A stretch of 64,000 nt of DNA from CADEFX01 sp050260355. GTDB lineage: Bacteria; Pseudomonadota; Alphaproteobacteria; Rhizobiales; Hyphomicrobiaceae. Shown piece by piece: positions 1 through 8,505 of this stretch. The stretch lies in contig JBLNBZ010000147.1 in NCBI GenBank assembly GCA_050260355.1, positions 1 through 64,000 on the forward strand. Reading direction: 5' to 3'. The position numbers were made by a program, and so were the translations under genes. The notes beneath the pieces were generated by a model. That model was not told the DNA's origin. It ran no database searches and was given only the letters and a program-made list of their open reading frames with translations. Each line of letters opens with the position of its first letter. Position 1 is the first letter of the stretch.

Positions 1-1253
1 CGGAAGGATTGCACGATCGGGATCGAGCCGCCCATGCCGATCAGCGCGGCAGGCTTGCCCCACTCCTCCTCGAGCGCGGCTGCGGCCTTGGCGATATGCG
101 CCGCAGAAGGGTCGAACGCGATCGCCGGACTGCCGCGGCCACCCACGAACTCCGCCTTGCAATCCTTGGGCAGCCGCTGCCGCACGAACGTCTCGATACC
201 TTTGAGCACTTTCTTGGGATCCATGCCGGGAACCAGGCGGCAAGTGATTTTTACCGAGGCCCTGGACGGAATCACCGTCTTGGTGCCGACGCCCTGATAG
301 CCGCCCGTGATGCCGTTGAACTCGCACGTCGGCCGCGCCCAGATCTGCTCCAGGGCCGTATACTTGCGCTCGCCTGCCGGGACCGAAAGGCCGACGTCGC
401 GGAGGAACTCCCGCTCGTCGAAACCCAGCTTCTCCCACTGCTTGCGCTGCTTCTTGCCCGGTTTCTCGATGTCGTCATAGAAGCCGGGAATGCGCACGCG
501 CCCCTTTTCATCGTGCATCTGGCCGATGATGTTGGCGAGCACGCGGATCGGATTGGCGGCGGCCCCGCCGTAAGTGCCCGAGTGCAGATCGCGCGACGGG
601 CCCGTGATCACCAGCTCGGTGCCGACAAGGCCCCGCAGTTGCGTGGCGATGGCCGGCGTGTCCTTGTCCCATTGCGCTGTATCGCACACGAGCGCCAGGT
701 CGGCGCTGACCTCCTTGCCGTGCTTGGCGAGAAATCCCGGCAGGGACGGCGAGCCGCATTCCTCCTCGCCCTCGAACAGGACGGAGACAGCCACCGGCAG
801 CTCGCCCGCAACCTTTTTCCACGCGCGGGCCGCCTCCAGGAACGTCATGAGCTGACCCTTGTTGTCCTCGGCGCCCCGCGCGACGATGACCTTGCCGTTC
901 CCCTTCTCGGTGGCAATGCGCGGCTCGAACGGCTCGCTTTTCCACAGCTCGAGCGGGTCGGGCGGCTGTACGTCATAGTGGCCGTAGAACAGCACGTGCG
1001 GCTTGTCCTTAGCCGTCTTGGCGCGGTCGTGCGCCACCACCATGGGATGACCGGTCGTGGGCACGACCCGGGCTTCGGCAAAGCCGATGCCTTTGATCTC
1101 GCTGGCGCACCACTCGGCCGCCTTGGCGCAGGCTTCCTTGTAGGCCGGATCGGTCGATATGCTCGGGATTCTGATGAGCTCGAAAAGCCGCTCGAGCGCA
1201 GCATCCTCGCCGGTCTCGAGCTCGCTCAGGACCTGCCCCAGTCGATCGCTCAT
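1..1253 (-). CDS. M20 family dipeptidase (C-terminus cut off by the window edge)
   Basis: Zinc-dependent exopeptidase of the M20/ArgE-DapE/carnosinase-like group, expected to cleave dipeptides in the cytoplasm. The visible N-terminal part, about 417 residues, begins MSDRLGQVL. It carries the metal-binding GHYDVQPP motif, the bridging aspartate segment ARGAEDNKGQ, and the catalytic-base segment EGEEECGSP. An insert region with LHSGTYGG matches the dimerisation/lid domain of the family. The C-terminus lies left of the window, so the full length (usually about 450-480 residues) cannot be checked. It is divergent from ppdK across roughly 200 bases. The family assignment is firm; the substrate is not known. 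Confidence 0.9.
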   Translation of the reverse strand, partial: MSDRLGQVLSELETGEDAALERLFELIRIPSISTDPAYKEACAKAAEWCASEIKGIGFAEARVVPTTGHPMVVAHDRAKTAKDKPHVLFYGHYDVQPPDPLELWKSEPFEPRIATEKGNGKVIVARGAEDNKGQLMTFLEAARAWKKVAGELPVAVSVLFEGEEECGSPSLPGFLAKHGKEVSADLALVCDTAQWDKDTPAIATQLRGLVGTELVITGPSRDLHSGTYGGAAANPIRVLANIIGQMHDEKGRVRIPGFYDDIEKPGKKQRKQWEKLGFDEREFLRDVGLSVPAGERKYTALEQIWARPTCEFNGITGGYQGVGTKTVIPSRASVKITCRLVPGMDPKKVLKGIETFVRQRLPKDCKAEFVGGRGSPAIAFDPSAAHIAKAAAALEEEWGKPAALIGMGGSIPIVQSF

Positions 1254-1453
1254 CGAATTGGTATCCCTCATTGTGTTGAGCCCCGGGGAGATTGCGCAAC
1301 CGCGGGCGTAAGGTCAAAGGCCGTTTTGCGACAAAAGGCCGTCCCGGGGAGCCAATTCGCCGATGATGCGTTGGCAACGCCAGCACGGCGGTTTCCTTCT
1401 ACCGCCCCTAAGGTTATGGGAGAGCGAGAATGCCTCGAGCCGGAGGAGCTGTC

Positions 1454-4192
1454 ATGAGGGACGCGGACACGGGGAGCGCGTTGGGCCGAACAGTGCCGAA
1501 GCGGGTCTATCTCTTTGGCACCGGACGGACGGAAGGCACGGCCGAGATGCGCAATCTGCTCGGCGGCAAGGGCGCCAATCTCGCAGAGATGGCGAGTCTC
1601 GGCTTACCGGTGCCGCCCGGCTTCACGATCACCACTGAGGTCTGCACGGCCTACTACGGCGCGGGCCGACGGTTTCCTGCCGCGCTCGATGCTGAGGTCG
1701 AAGCAGCGCTGGCGGAGGTCGGCCGCGCCGTCGGTGCCACGTTCGGCGACAGCGGCAATCCGCTGCTGGTGTCGGTGCGCTCGGGTGCGCGTGCGTCCAT
1801 GCCGGGCATGATGGACACCATTCTCAATCTCGGGTTGAACGACGAAACCGTCGAAGGCCTTGCCAAACGCTCGAAAGACGCGCGCTTCGCCTACGACAGC
1901 TATCGGCGCTTCATCCAAATGTATTCAGACGTGGTGCTCGGCGTCGACCACGGCGTGTTCGAGGACATCCTCGAGAACCACAAGAACCTCAACTCGTTCG
2001 CGCTCGACACCGACCTGTCGGCCGACGATTGGCGGAAGGTCATCGCCCAGTATAAGGCTGCTGTGGAACGCGAAACTGGCAAGCCGTTCCCGCAGTCGCC
2101 GAAGGAGCAGCTCTGGGGCGCTATCGGCGCCGTGTTCGGCTCGTGGCAGACGGCCCGCGCCATTACCTACCGGCGGCTGCACGCGATTCCCGACGATTGG
2201 GGCACGGCCGTCAACGTTCAGGCCATGGTGTTCGGCAACATGGGCTCCACGTCGGCGACCGGCGTTGCCTTCACCCGCAACCCCTCGACCGGCACGCGTG
2301 AGATCTATGGCGAGTTTCTCGTCAATGCACAGGGCGAGGACGTCGTTGCCGGCATTCGCACGCCCCAGCCACTGACAGAGGCAGCGCGCAAGGAGGCGGG
2401 CGAGACTGCTCCTTCGCTCGAGACGCTCATGCCGGACGCGTTCAAGGAGCTGACCGGTATCTTCGCGCGCCTGGAAAGCCGCTACCGCGACATGCAGGAT
2501 GTCGAGTTCACGATCCAGGAAGGGCGGCTGTGGATGCTACAGACCCGCTCGGGCAAGCGCACCACGAAAGCGGCGCTGAAGATCGCCGTGGACATGGTCG
2601 ATGAGGGCGTCATCACACCCGACGAGGCCCTGCTCAGGGTCGATGCGTCCGCGCTCGACCAGCTCCTGCATCCCACCATAGATCCCAATCAACCCAAGAC
2701 AGTTCTTGCAACGGGGCTTCCCGCTTCGCCTGGTGCGGCTGCCGGCGAGATCGTGTTCGACGCCGACGAGGCCGAGGCTCTCAAAAGTCAGGGCCGTGAG
2801 GTGCTGCTGGTGCGCATCGAGACGTCGCCCGAGGATATTCACGGCATGCACGCCGCGACCGGCATCCTCACCGCGCGCGGCGGCATGACGAGCCACGCCG
2901 CGGTCGTTGCGCGCGGCATGGGCCGGCCCTGCGTGTCGGGGGCCGGCGCGCTGCGCATCGACTACAAGGCCGGTACCATGACCGTGGCCGGCCAGGTCTT
3001 CCGCAAGGGCGACGTCCTCACCATCGACGGTTCGACGGGCGAGATCCTGAAGGGGCGGGTCAAGATGCGCCAGCCGGAGCTGTCCGGAGACTTCGGCCGC
3101 ATCATGGGCTGGGCCGACGAGCGCCGTCGCCTCGGCGTGCGCGCCAACGCCGATACGCCGCGTGATGCGGCGCAGGCGCGCCAGTTCGGCGCCGAGGGGA
3201 TCGGGCTGTGCCGCACCGAGCACATGTTCTTCGAGGCCGATCGCATCCTTGCCATGCGCGAGATGATCTGCGCCGACGACGAGGAGGGCAGGCGCCGGGC
3301 GCTGGCCAAGATCCTGCCGATGCAGCGTGCCGACTTCGAGGGGCTGTTCGAGACCATGGCGGGCCTGCCGGTCACCATCCGCCTGCTGGATCCGCCGCTG
3401 CACGAGTTCCTGCCGCACGAGGACAAGGAGGCGGCGGCCGTGGCCAAGGCGCTGGGCGTGGCGGAGGAGAAGCTGAAGAACCGGGTCGCCGAGCTGCACG
3501 AGTTCAACCCGATGCTCGGTTTTCGCGGCTGCCGGCTGGCGATCCGCTATCCTGAGATCACCGAGATGCAGGCGCGCGCCATCTTCGAGGCTGCCGTCAA
3601 CGCCGCGCGCAAGACGGGGCATCCTGTTAGGCCCGAGGTGATGATTCCGCTCGTGGCTTGGCGGCGCGAGTTCGACCTGCTGGCGAGCGTAATTCGCGCG
3701 ACCGCCGCGGCGGTGGAAAAGGAGACGGGCACGAAGCTCGAATATCAGATCGGCACCATGATCGAGCTGCCGCGTGCGGCTCTCAGGGCCGAGGAGATCG
3801 CCGCCGGCGATGACGGCGCAGAATTCTTCTCATTCGGCACCAACGATCTGACGCAGACGTGTCTCGGCTTGTCGCGCGACGACGCGGCCCCAATTCTTTC
3901 CGACTACACTGAGAAGTCCATCTTTGAGGTCGATCCGTTCGTGTCGATCGACCGCGACGGCGTCGGGGAGCTGGTCCGCATCGGCACGGAGCGCGGGCGG
4001 CGCGTCAGGCCGAAGCTGAAGATCGGCATTTGCGGCGAGCACGGCGGCGACGCAGCCTCGGTGGTGTTCTGCCACGAGGCAGGGCTCGACTACGTGTCGT
4101 GCTCACCCTTCCGCGTGCCGGTGGCGCGGTTGGCTGCTGCGCAAGCGGCGGTAAGGGCCGGCGGGGGCAAGACGTCTGCCGGCACGGCCTGA
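1454..4192 (+). CDS. ppdK: Pyruvate, phosphate dikinase
   Basis: Interconverts pyruvate + ATP + Pi and PEP + AMP + PPi in the cytoplasm, linking glycolysis and gluconeogenesis. The 912-residue product has the N-terminal ATP-grasp segment (GGKGANLAEM, then SVRSGARASMPGMMDT), the central phosphohistidine domain GGMTSHAAVVAR with the swivelling His near residue 481, and the C-terminal PEP/pyruvate TIM barrel (GLCRTEHMFF, CGEHGGD, catalytic Cys in SCSPFR near residue 883). Length and domain order fit the family. I chose the ATG at 1454 because GGAGGA lies at 1442-1447 just upstream; an in-frame ATG at 1430 lacks such a site. It stands alone, with convergent genes downstream. Confidence 0.97.
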   Translation: MRDADTGSALGRTVPKRVYLFGTGRTEGTAEMRNLLGGKGANLAEMASLGLPVPPGFTITTEVCTAYYGAGRRFPAALDAEVEAALAEVGRAVGATFGDSGNPLLVSVRSGARASMPGMMDTILNLGLNDETVEGLAKRSKDARFAYDSYRRFIQMYSDVVLGVDHGVFEDILENHKNLNSFALDTDLSADDWRKVIAQYKAAVERETGKPFPQSPKEQLWGAIGAVFGSWQTARAITYRRLHAIPDDWGTAVNVQAMVFGNMGSTSATGVAFTRNPSTGTREIYGEFLVNAQGEDVVAGIRTPQPLTEAARKEAGETAPSLETLMPDAFKELTGIFARLESRYRDMQDVEFTIQEGRLWMLQTRSGKRTTKAALKIAVDMVDEGVITPDEALLRVDASALDQLLHPTIDPNQPKTVLATGLPASPGAAAGEIVFDADEAEALKSQGREVLLVRIETSPEDIHGMHAATGILTARGGMTSHAAVVARGMGRPCVSGAGALRIDYKAGTMTVAGQVFRKGDVLTIDGSTGEILKGRVKMRQPELSGDFGRIMGWADERRRLGVRANADTPRDAAQARQFGAEGIGLCRTEHMFFEADRILAMREMICADDEEGRRRALAKILPMQRADFEGLFETMAGLPVTIRLLDPPLHEFLPHEDKEAAAVAKALGVAEEKLKNRVAELHEFNPMLGFRGCRLAIRYPEITEMQARAIFEAAVNAARKTGHPVRPEVMIPLVAWRREFDLLASVIRATAAAVEKETGTKLEYQIGTMIELPRAALRAEEIAAGDDGAEFFSFGTNDLTQTCLGLSRDDAAPILSDYTEKSIFEVDPFVSIDRDGVGELVRIGTERGRRVRPKLKIGICGEHGGDAASVVFCHEAGLDYVSCSPFRVPVARLAAAQAAVRAGGGKTSAGTA

Positions 4193-4202
4193 CAGTTGTG
4201 CA

Positions 4203-4430
4203 TCAGGGCGTCTCGATGCTGCGATCCTGCTCGTCGAAGCTGGGCTGAACGGGGCGCGGCCCGCGATTGCGCGGTAGCAACAGAACAACCAGCGCCAGCG
4301 GGGGCAGCAGGAAGCCCCACGCCGCCCAAGTCGACGGGTTACGGTTCTTGGCGGCCGCTATAACTCCGCTGAGAATGGCTGCCAGAGTTGCCACGGCGGC
4401 CCAGATCACAATCCACTTTACCGTAGCCAT
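4203..4430 (-). CDS. Small two-helix membrane protein, function unknown
   Basis: A 75-residue protein with two hydrophobic segments, about residues 5-26 (VIWAAVATLAAILSGVIAA) and 37-53 (WGFLLPPLALVVLLLP). The segments are separated by a short polar loop NRNPST and followed by a charged cytoplasmic-type tail. I do not recognise a named family. It resembles the many short inner-membrane proteins of unknown role in this order. It lies head-to-tail downstream of the NAD regulator and converges with ppdK at a gap of only 10 bases. Coding is supported by plausible membrane topology, not by homology I can name. Confidence 0.6.
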   Translation of the reverse strand: MATVKWIVIWAAVATLAAILSGVIAAAKNRNPSTWAAWGFLLPPLALVVLLLPRNRGPRPVQPSFDEQDRSIETP

Positions 4431-4547
4431 GTGAGCCTCCCGCCCCGGCCCAGCGAGACCGCATGCCGGCGGAGCGTCAGTTGCGCGCCAATCCTGGTGA
4501 AGTCAAGCCAAACCCTAGCACGCGGCCGCTCGGGGCAGAAGGAGGCC

Positions 4548-5588
4548 TCAGCCGCGGGCGACGGTCTTGACCCGCACGCCCGGAGCCGGCCGCTCGAGCA
4601 GCACCTCGCGGCGGAACCGGTACAGCTTGGCGGGCCGTCCGCCGGTATGCGTGCGGATGTCTCCTGTCGGCTCGACCAAACCGATGCTTTCCACCAGCCG
4701 TCTGAAATTCTGCTTGTGCAGATGCGGCCCGAGGATGGCCTCCACGGTCCTCTGCAGATCAAACAGTGTGAATTCGTTCTGCATCAGCTCGAACACGACT
4801 GGACGGTACCGGATTTTGGCGCGCAGCCGGCCGAGCGCGGCGGCCAGCATGCGGCGATGGATGCCGGCCATCGGGCGTCCGAAGCAGGGCCGGGTCGCAC
4901 TGCCGTGGTGGCCGACCGCAGCCTTTCTCTCGGCAACAAGGCCCGCATTCCACATGAAGTCGTAGCGCTCGAGCACGCGCTCGTCGTCCCAGCGTGCGCC
5001 ATCCAGCCCGAACGCGATCACGAGCTGCTCGCGCTGCTCCAGCGCCGAGCTGTCTCCGGCAGCGATGCGGGACTGTATCCAATCCCTGAGATGTGGTTCG
5101 ATCTCATCGGCGAGTACGGCCGGGCGATTGTTGCGCCAATCCTCCCACGGGAAATACTCGTAGGCGCTGCGCCACGCGCAGTTGGGCTCGACCGCACCGT
5201 CGCTGCCGAGCACGAGCGCCAGATAGCCGATCGACACGACGCGGCTTTGCTCGTCGCCTGCAGCGGCGCCGGAAGCACCAAAGGTGCAAAGCTGCTCGGC
5301 GTATCCGAGCTCCAGTCCGGTGCGCTCGCGCACGCAGTCCCTGAACCCTGCGTCCAGGCTGTCGTGCGCGCCCGGCATGAACCAGCCCGAAGGCAGCTGA
5401 TCCACGCCGGTGCCTGTCGGATGCTCGCCGTTCACGACGAGAACGGCTGGCTCGCCGTTTCGGATGGCGATGATCGCGCCAGTCAAATCGAGAACGATGT
5501 ATGGGTCGTTCTGCAGCGGCCCTCGATAACGGTTCGGCCTCTCCTTGGGAGCAGGTCCGATCGCGATGTTCGTGGATTGGATTGTCAT
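4548..5588 (-). CDS. nadQ: NadQ-type NAD biosynthesis regulator (degenerate NUDIX domain plus winged helix)
   Basis: Probable DNA-binding repressor of NAD synthesis in Alphaproteobacteria (COG4111, NadQ-like; family recognised from memory). The 346-residue product has an N-terminal NUDIX-fold half (DPYIVLDLTGAI to about residue 170). Its Nudix box is degenerate: around GAHDSLDAGFRDCVRERTGL the paired catalytic glutamates are missing, as expected for a sensor rather than a hydrolase. The C-terminal part (FTLFDLQRTVEAILG, FRRLVESIGLVEPTG, GRPAKLYRF) reads as a winged helix. The start at 5588 has AGGAGA a few bases upstream. In relatives this regulator often sits beside nadABC; no nad gene is visible here. 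Confidence 0.68.
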   Translation of the reverse strand: MTIQSTNIAIGPAPKERPNRYRGPLQNDPYIVLDLTGAIIAIRNGEPAVLVVNGEHPTGTGVDQLPSGWFMPGAHDSLDAGFRDCVRERTGLELGYAEQLCTFGASGAAAGDEQSRVVSIGYLALVLGSDGAVEPNCAWRSAYEYFPWEDWRNNRPAVLADEIEPHLRDWIQSRIAAGDSSALEQREQLVIAFGLDGARWDDERVLERYDFMWNAGLVAERKAAVGHHGSATRPCFGRPMAGIHRRMLAAALGRLRAKIRYRPVVFELMQNEFTLFDLQRTVEAILGPHLHKQNFRRLVESIGLVEPTGDIRTHTGGRPAKLYRFRREVLLERPAPGVRVKTVARG

Positions 5589-5725
5589 CCGGCATCTCCT
5601 GCCGGCAGGGTTAGGCTTCAATCTTGGCGATTTTCAGAAGCATGTGGCCATACGTTCGGTTCGTATCGAGCCATTCCAGCAGCTACGTACGATGCTGGTC
5701 GTCCGCGAGCGACCTCGCGCCGCAC

Positions 5726-6265
5726 TCAGGCGACGCGCGCGGCAATGGAGAACGGAGCCGCGAGTGTAATGTCGCCGGCTCCGATTCCGGCGGCGGCCCG
5801 GATCATGCGCCCGTCCCGATTGAGGGCGGCATCGCCGAGCGCGATCAGCCGCCGGTTCGGTGTGGCCGAAGGAGAAGCCTTACGCAATGTCTGAGCAATA
5901 CGATCTTCCGGCGTCTCGGGATTGAGGATGCAGAGGGCGATAAAGGCGGCCGCTGTCGAGCGGCTGATCCCGGCGTAGCAATGGATCAGCATCGGCGCCT
6001 TGCGATCCCAGGAGCGCACGAAGCCGATGAGCTCGCTGACGTGCGGGGCGCCGGGTGCGACATAGCCGTCCATCTCCTGCTCGATATCGTGCATGATGAG
6101 CCGAAGGTGACGGCGATCAAGGATGCCGGGCGGTGTGGCCAGCAGGCCGTCGTCATGCAGGCAGGTTACAAGATGGCAGGGGCTGCGGCGTTGAACGAGC
6201 TCAGGCAGCACGGCCAGCGAGCAGACGTGGATGGTCTCGGCTCCATTATCATCATGCTGAGACAT
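5726..6265 (-). CDS. Dual-specificity/tyrosine phosphatase-like protein
   Basis: A cytoplasmic cysteine-dependent phosphatase-fold protein of 179 residues. The P-loop signature HCYAGISRSTA (CX5R with catalytic Cys and Arg) is intact. An upstream aspartate-containing segment (RLIMHDIEQEMDGYVAP) could supply the general acid. It matches the COG5350-type predicted protein-tyrosine phosphatases common in Rhizobiales. Its ATG lies two bases after the stop of the upstream HD hydrolase, so the two are almost certainly co-transcribed. Substrate unknown; small phosphorylated molecules are as likely as proteins. Confidence 0.85.
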   Translation of the reverse strand: MSQHDDNGAETIHVCSLAVLPELVQRRSPCHLVTCLHDDGLLATPPGILDRRHLRLIMHDIEQEMDGYVAPGAPHVSELIGFVRSWDRKAPMLIHCYAGISRSTAAAFIALCILNPETPEDRIAQTLRKASPSATPNRRLIALGDAALNRDGRMIRAAAGIGAGDITLAAPFSIAARVA

Positions 6266-6267
6266 TC

Positions 6268-6894
6268 CTATCCTCCGCCCGTCAAGATTCGGAAGCGATC
6301 GAGGAATGCCGACTGTGCCCTTGCGACCGGCCAGGGCGCGAGGCTCAACTCCACCTCTCGCTCGTCATCCGGTCCGAGGCTCGTCGGTGTGCCGAAATAT
6401 CTTTGCGCCTCTCCCGCGGCGAAGCCGGCTAATCGTGTCGCCTCATAGTACGCCGCAATTCTGTCCACCGCTTTGATCTCGGCCGCCACCTCCTGCGGCA
6501 GTTTCGCGGGCAGTCCAAAGCGCAGGTAGATGGCCTGGAGCAGCCTGGACTCGAAGGCCTTGTAGTCGAGCCCGATGGCAGCCTTGAAGGGACTGATCAG
6601 ATCGCCGATCACGTATTCGGGGGCATCGTGCAGCAGCGCCGCGAGGCGCCACTGTTGGATGGCATGGACGGCCCGCCTGACCAGTATGTTTTCCACCAGC
6701 AAGGCATGCTGGGCCACGGAAAAGGCGTGCTCGCCGACCGTTTGCCCGTTCCAGCGCGCGACGCGGGCAAGTCCGTGCGCGATGTCCTCGATGGCGATGT
6801 CATCGGGCGACGGATTGAGGAGATCGAGGCGACGCCCGGACAGCATGCGTTGCCAGGCTCGGGGTCGCTCCGGCGCATGTGGGATATCGGGCAT
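6268..6894 (-). CDS. HD-domain phosphohydrolase (YfbR/COG1896-like)
   Basis: Metal-dependent phosphohydrolase, plausibly a nucleotide or 5'-nucleotidase type enzyme. The 208-residue product shows HD-domain ligands in order: H in VGEHAFSVAQH, the HD pair in RLAALLHDAPE, and a late D in AVDRIAAYYEA. I take the ATG at 6894 (MPDIPHAPERP), two bases beyond the stop of tag, rather than a longer form that would overlap tag. It belongs to the tight leftward run ygfZ-tag-HD-phosphatase. The exact substrate is unknown. Confidence 0.85.
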   Translation of the reverse strand: MPDIPHAPERPRAWQRMLSGRRLDLLNPSPDDIAIEDIAHGLARVARWNGQTVGEHAFSVAQHALLVENILVRRAVHAIQQWRLAALLHDAPEYVIGDLISPFKAAIGLDYKAFESRLLQAIYLRFGLPAKLPQEVAAEIKAVDRIAAYYEATRLAGFAAGEAQRYFGTPTSLGPDDEREVELSLAPWPVARAQSAFLDRFRILTGGG

Positions 6895-6896
6895 AG

Positions 6897-7499
6897 CTAT
6901 CTCGCCGGTAGCTTGAAGCTGCGCTGCAGCGCTGCGCACGCCTCGTATCGGTGGCATGACACCAGGTGATCGTTGACCATGCCGGTCGACTGCATGAAAG
7001 CATAGATCGTGGTCGGGCCCACGAAGCGGAAGCCCTCGGCCTTCAATGCCTTCGAGATGCGCTTGGAGTCGTCGGAGACGGCAGGTATCTCCTTGCCGTT
7101 GCGAAAGCGATTGACGCGCGGCTTGCCATCGACCAGCTCCCAGAGAAAGTCCGACAGCCGCTGGCGCTTCGAAAGCTTCAGAAGCGCACGCGCATTGTCG
7201 ATCGTCGCCTCGATCTTTAGTCGGTTGCGCACGATGCCGGCGTCGCTCATCAAACGCTCAATGTCCTTGGCGCCGTAGCGCGCGATCCTCGCCGCATCGA
7301 AGTTGTGAAAGGCTTTCCGGAAATTGTCGCGCTTGTTGAGGATGGTGCGCCACGACAATCCAGACTGGAAGCCTTCCAGCACCAGCTTCTCGAACAGCGC
7401 CCGGTCGTCGCGCTGCAGTACGCCCCACTCCTCATCGTGGTAGCGGGCGTATTCGGGATCGTTGAGCCCGACCCACGGGCACCGTTCCACCATCTGCAT
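6897..7499 (-). CDS. tag: DNA-3-methyladenine glycosylase I
   Basis: Removes 3-methyladenine from alkylated DNA and starts base-excision repair. The 200-residue product has the Tag hallmarks: N-terminal CPWVGLNDPEYARYHDEEWG with the zinc Cys and His, the helix-hairpin-helix region FQSGLSWRTILNKRDNF, and the C-terminal zinc pair in DHLVSCHRYEAC. The ATG at 7499 is preceded by a GAGGGGAA ribosome-binding sequence. An in-frame GTG at 7523 overlaps the ygfZ stop as GTGA, so translational coupling with ygfZ is likely. Confidence 0.95.
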   Translation of the reverse strand: MQMVERCPWVGLNDPEYARYHDEEWGVLQRDDRALFEKLVLEGFQSGLSWRTILNKRDNFRKAFHNFDAARIARYGAKDIERLMSDAGIVRNRLKIEATIDNARALLKLSKRQRLSDFLWELVDGKPRVNRFRNGKEIPAVSDDSKRISKALKAEGFRFVGPTTIYAFMQSTGMVNDHLVSCHRYEACAALQRSFKLPAR

Positions 7500-7519
7500 T
7501 GTTTCCCCTCGGCGAAGGC

Positions 7520-8422
7520 TCACTTGGCTGGCGGCAGTGTGTAGTTGGCCCAGGCCGGAGCCTCGAGCGAGACCTTGACGCCATCCGCTTCGAGCGCAAG
7601 GCCGGCCCCGATTGCTTCACTGGCGCGATCGATCCGGACGAGGGCGAGACCCGCTGACCCGACCGGCGAGCCCAAGGCTCCGATCACGGCACGGCCGGAT
7701 GGCGACGCAAAGCTGATCTCGGCTCGCGCCGGCGGCAGGTCGGAAACGCCGCGCACGATCACGAAGCGCTTGCGCGCCAAACCGCGGTGCTGCATGCGCG
7801 AGACCACCTCCTGGCCCACGAAGCAGCCCTTGTCGAACGCCACCCCGCCCAGCAGGTCGAAGCACGCCTCATGCGGGAACGTATCGCCCAGGACGTAGTC
7901 CATGTCCGCCTCCGGCACGCCGAGCGCGATGCGATGGGCGTGGTACTCCGCTTCCGAGGCCAGGCTCAGCTCAGGGAGCTTGGCCAGGAGGTCGTTCCAC
8001 GCGCTCGCTTCGATAAGCCAGCGCTTGCCGAGGCCGGGCTGCCTGGGGTCTGGGTAGCGTAGCGGCGAAAGCGGCGACGCTTCCAGGTTGCCTTCGCTCC
8101 CATCCCCCCATACCGCAGCCACGCTGGTCTCTTGCGACAGGTTATCGAAGCTGACCTTTGCGCGCAGCTTATAAAGCGTAAGCCGCTTGATCAGATCGTC
8201 GGCCTTGTCGCGCCTCACATCCAGGAGATACTCGAGCCCGCGCTTCACCACGAAGAACTCGAACAAGATCTTTCCCTGCGGCGACAGCAGGCCGGCGTGA
8301 ATGGCGGGCGATGATTTGAGCCGATCCAAGTCGTTGGTGATCAGCCCCTGCAGCAGCTTCTCGGCGTCCTCGCCTGCCACGCGGACAACGCCGCGCTCGG
8401 GCAAAAGGGCAATCCGTGCCAT
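7520..8422 (-). CDS. ygfZ: Folate-binding protein YgfZ (Fe-S cluster assembly/repair factor)
   Basis: GcvT-fold tetrahydrofolate-binding protein that supports maturation or repair of certain [4Fe-4S] enzymes. The 300-residue product contains the diagnostic KGCFVGQE motif (catalytic-type Cys) near two thirds of its length. N-terminal residues such as LLQGLITNDL and LLSPQGKILFEFFV are typical of the family. The ATG at 8422 (MARIALLPERG) is preferred over a longer upstream frame that would run into the divergent dihydroorotase. It heads the leftward run into tag. Confidence 0.94.
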   Translation of the reverse strand: MARIALLPERGVVRVAGEDAEKLLQGLITNDLDRLKSSPAIHAGLLSPQGKILFEFFVVKRGLEYLLDVRRDKADDLIKRLTLYKLRAKVSFDNLSQETSVAAVWGDGSEGNLEASPLSPLRYPDPRQPGLGKRWLIEASAWNDLLAKLPELSLASEAEYHAHRIALGVPEADMDYVLGDTFPHEACFDLLGGVAFDKGCFVGQEVVSRMQHRGLARKRFVIVRGVSDLPPARAEISFASPSGRAVIGALGSPVGSAGLALVRIDRASEAIGAGLALEADGVKVSLEAPAWANYTLPPAK

Positions 8423-8505
8423 GTTGGGGTCCTGAGTTGCGTCGCACACGGGATTTACGTATGCGGGCTGGCCAGCCGGCGCAAGCGACACAGGAGGCTA
8501 CCCCC

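Noticed and set aside
9..1457. A 482-residue open frame on the plus strand over the M20 dipeptidase
   Set aside because: It is the antisense of a clear peptidase gene in a high-GC genome, where long opposite frames are common; its translation has no recognisable motifs and is Arg/Leu/Asp-rich.
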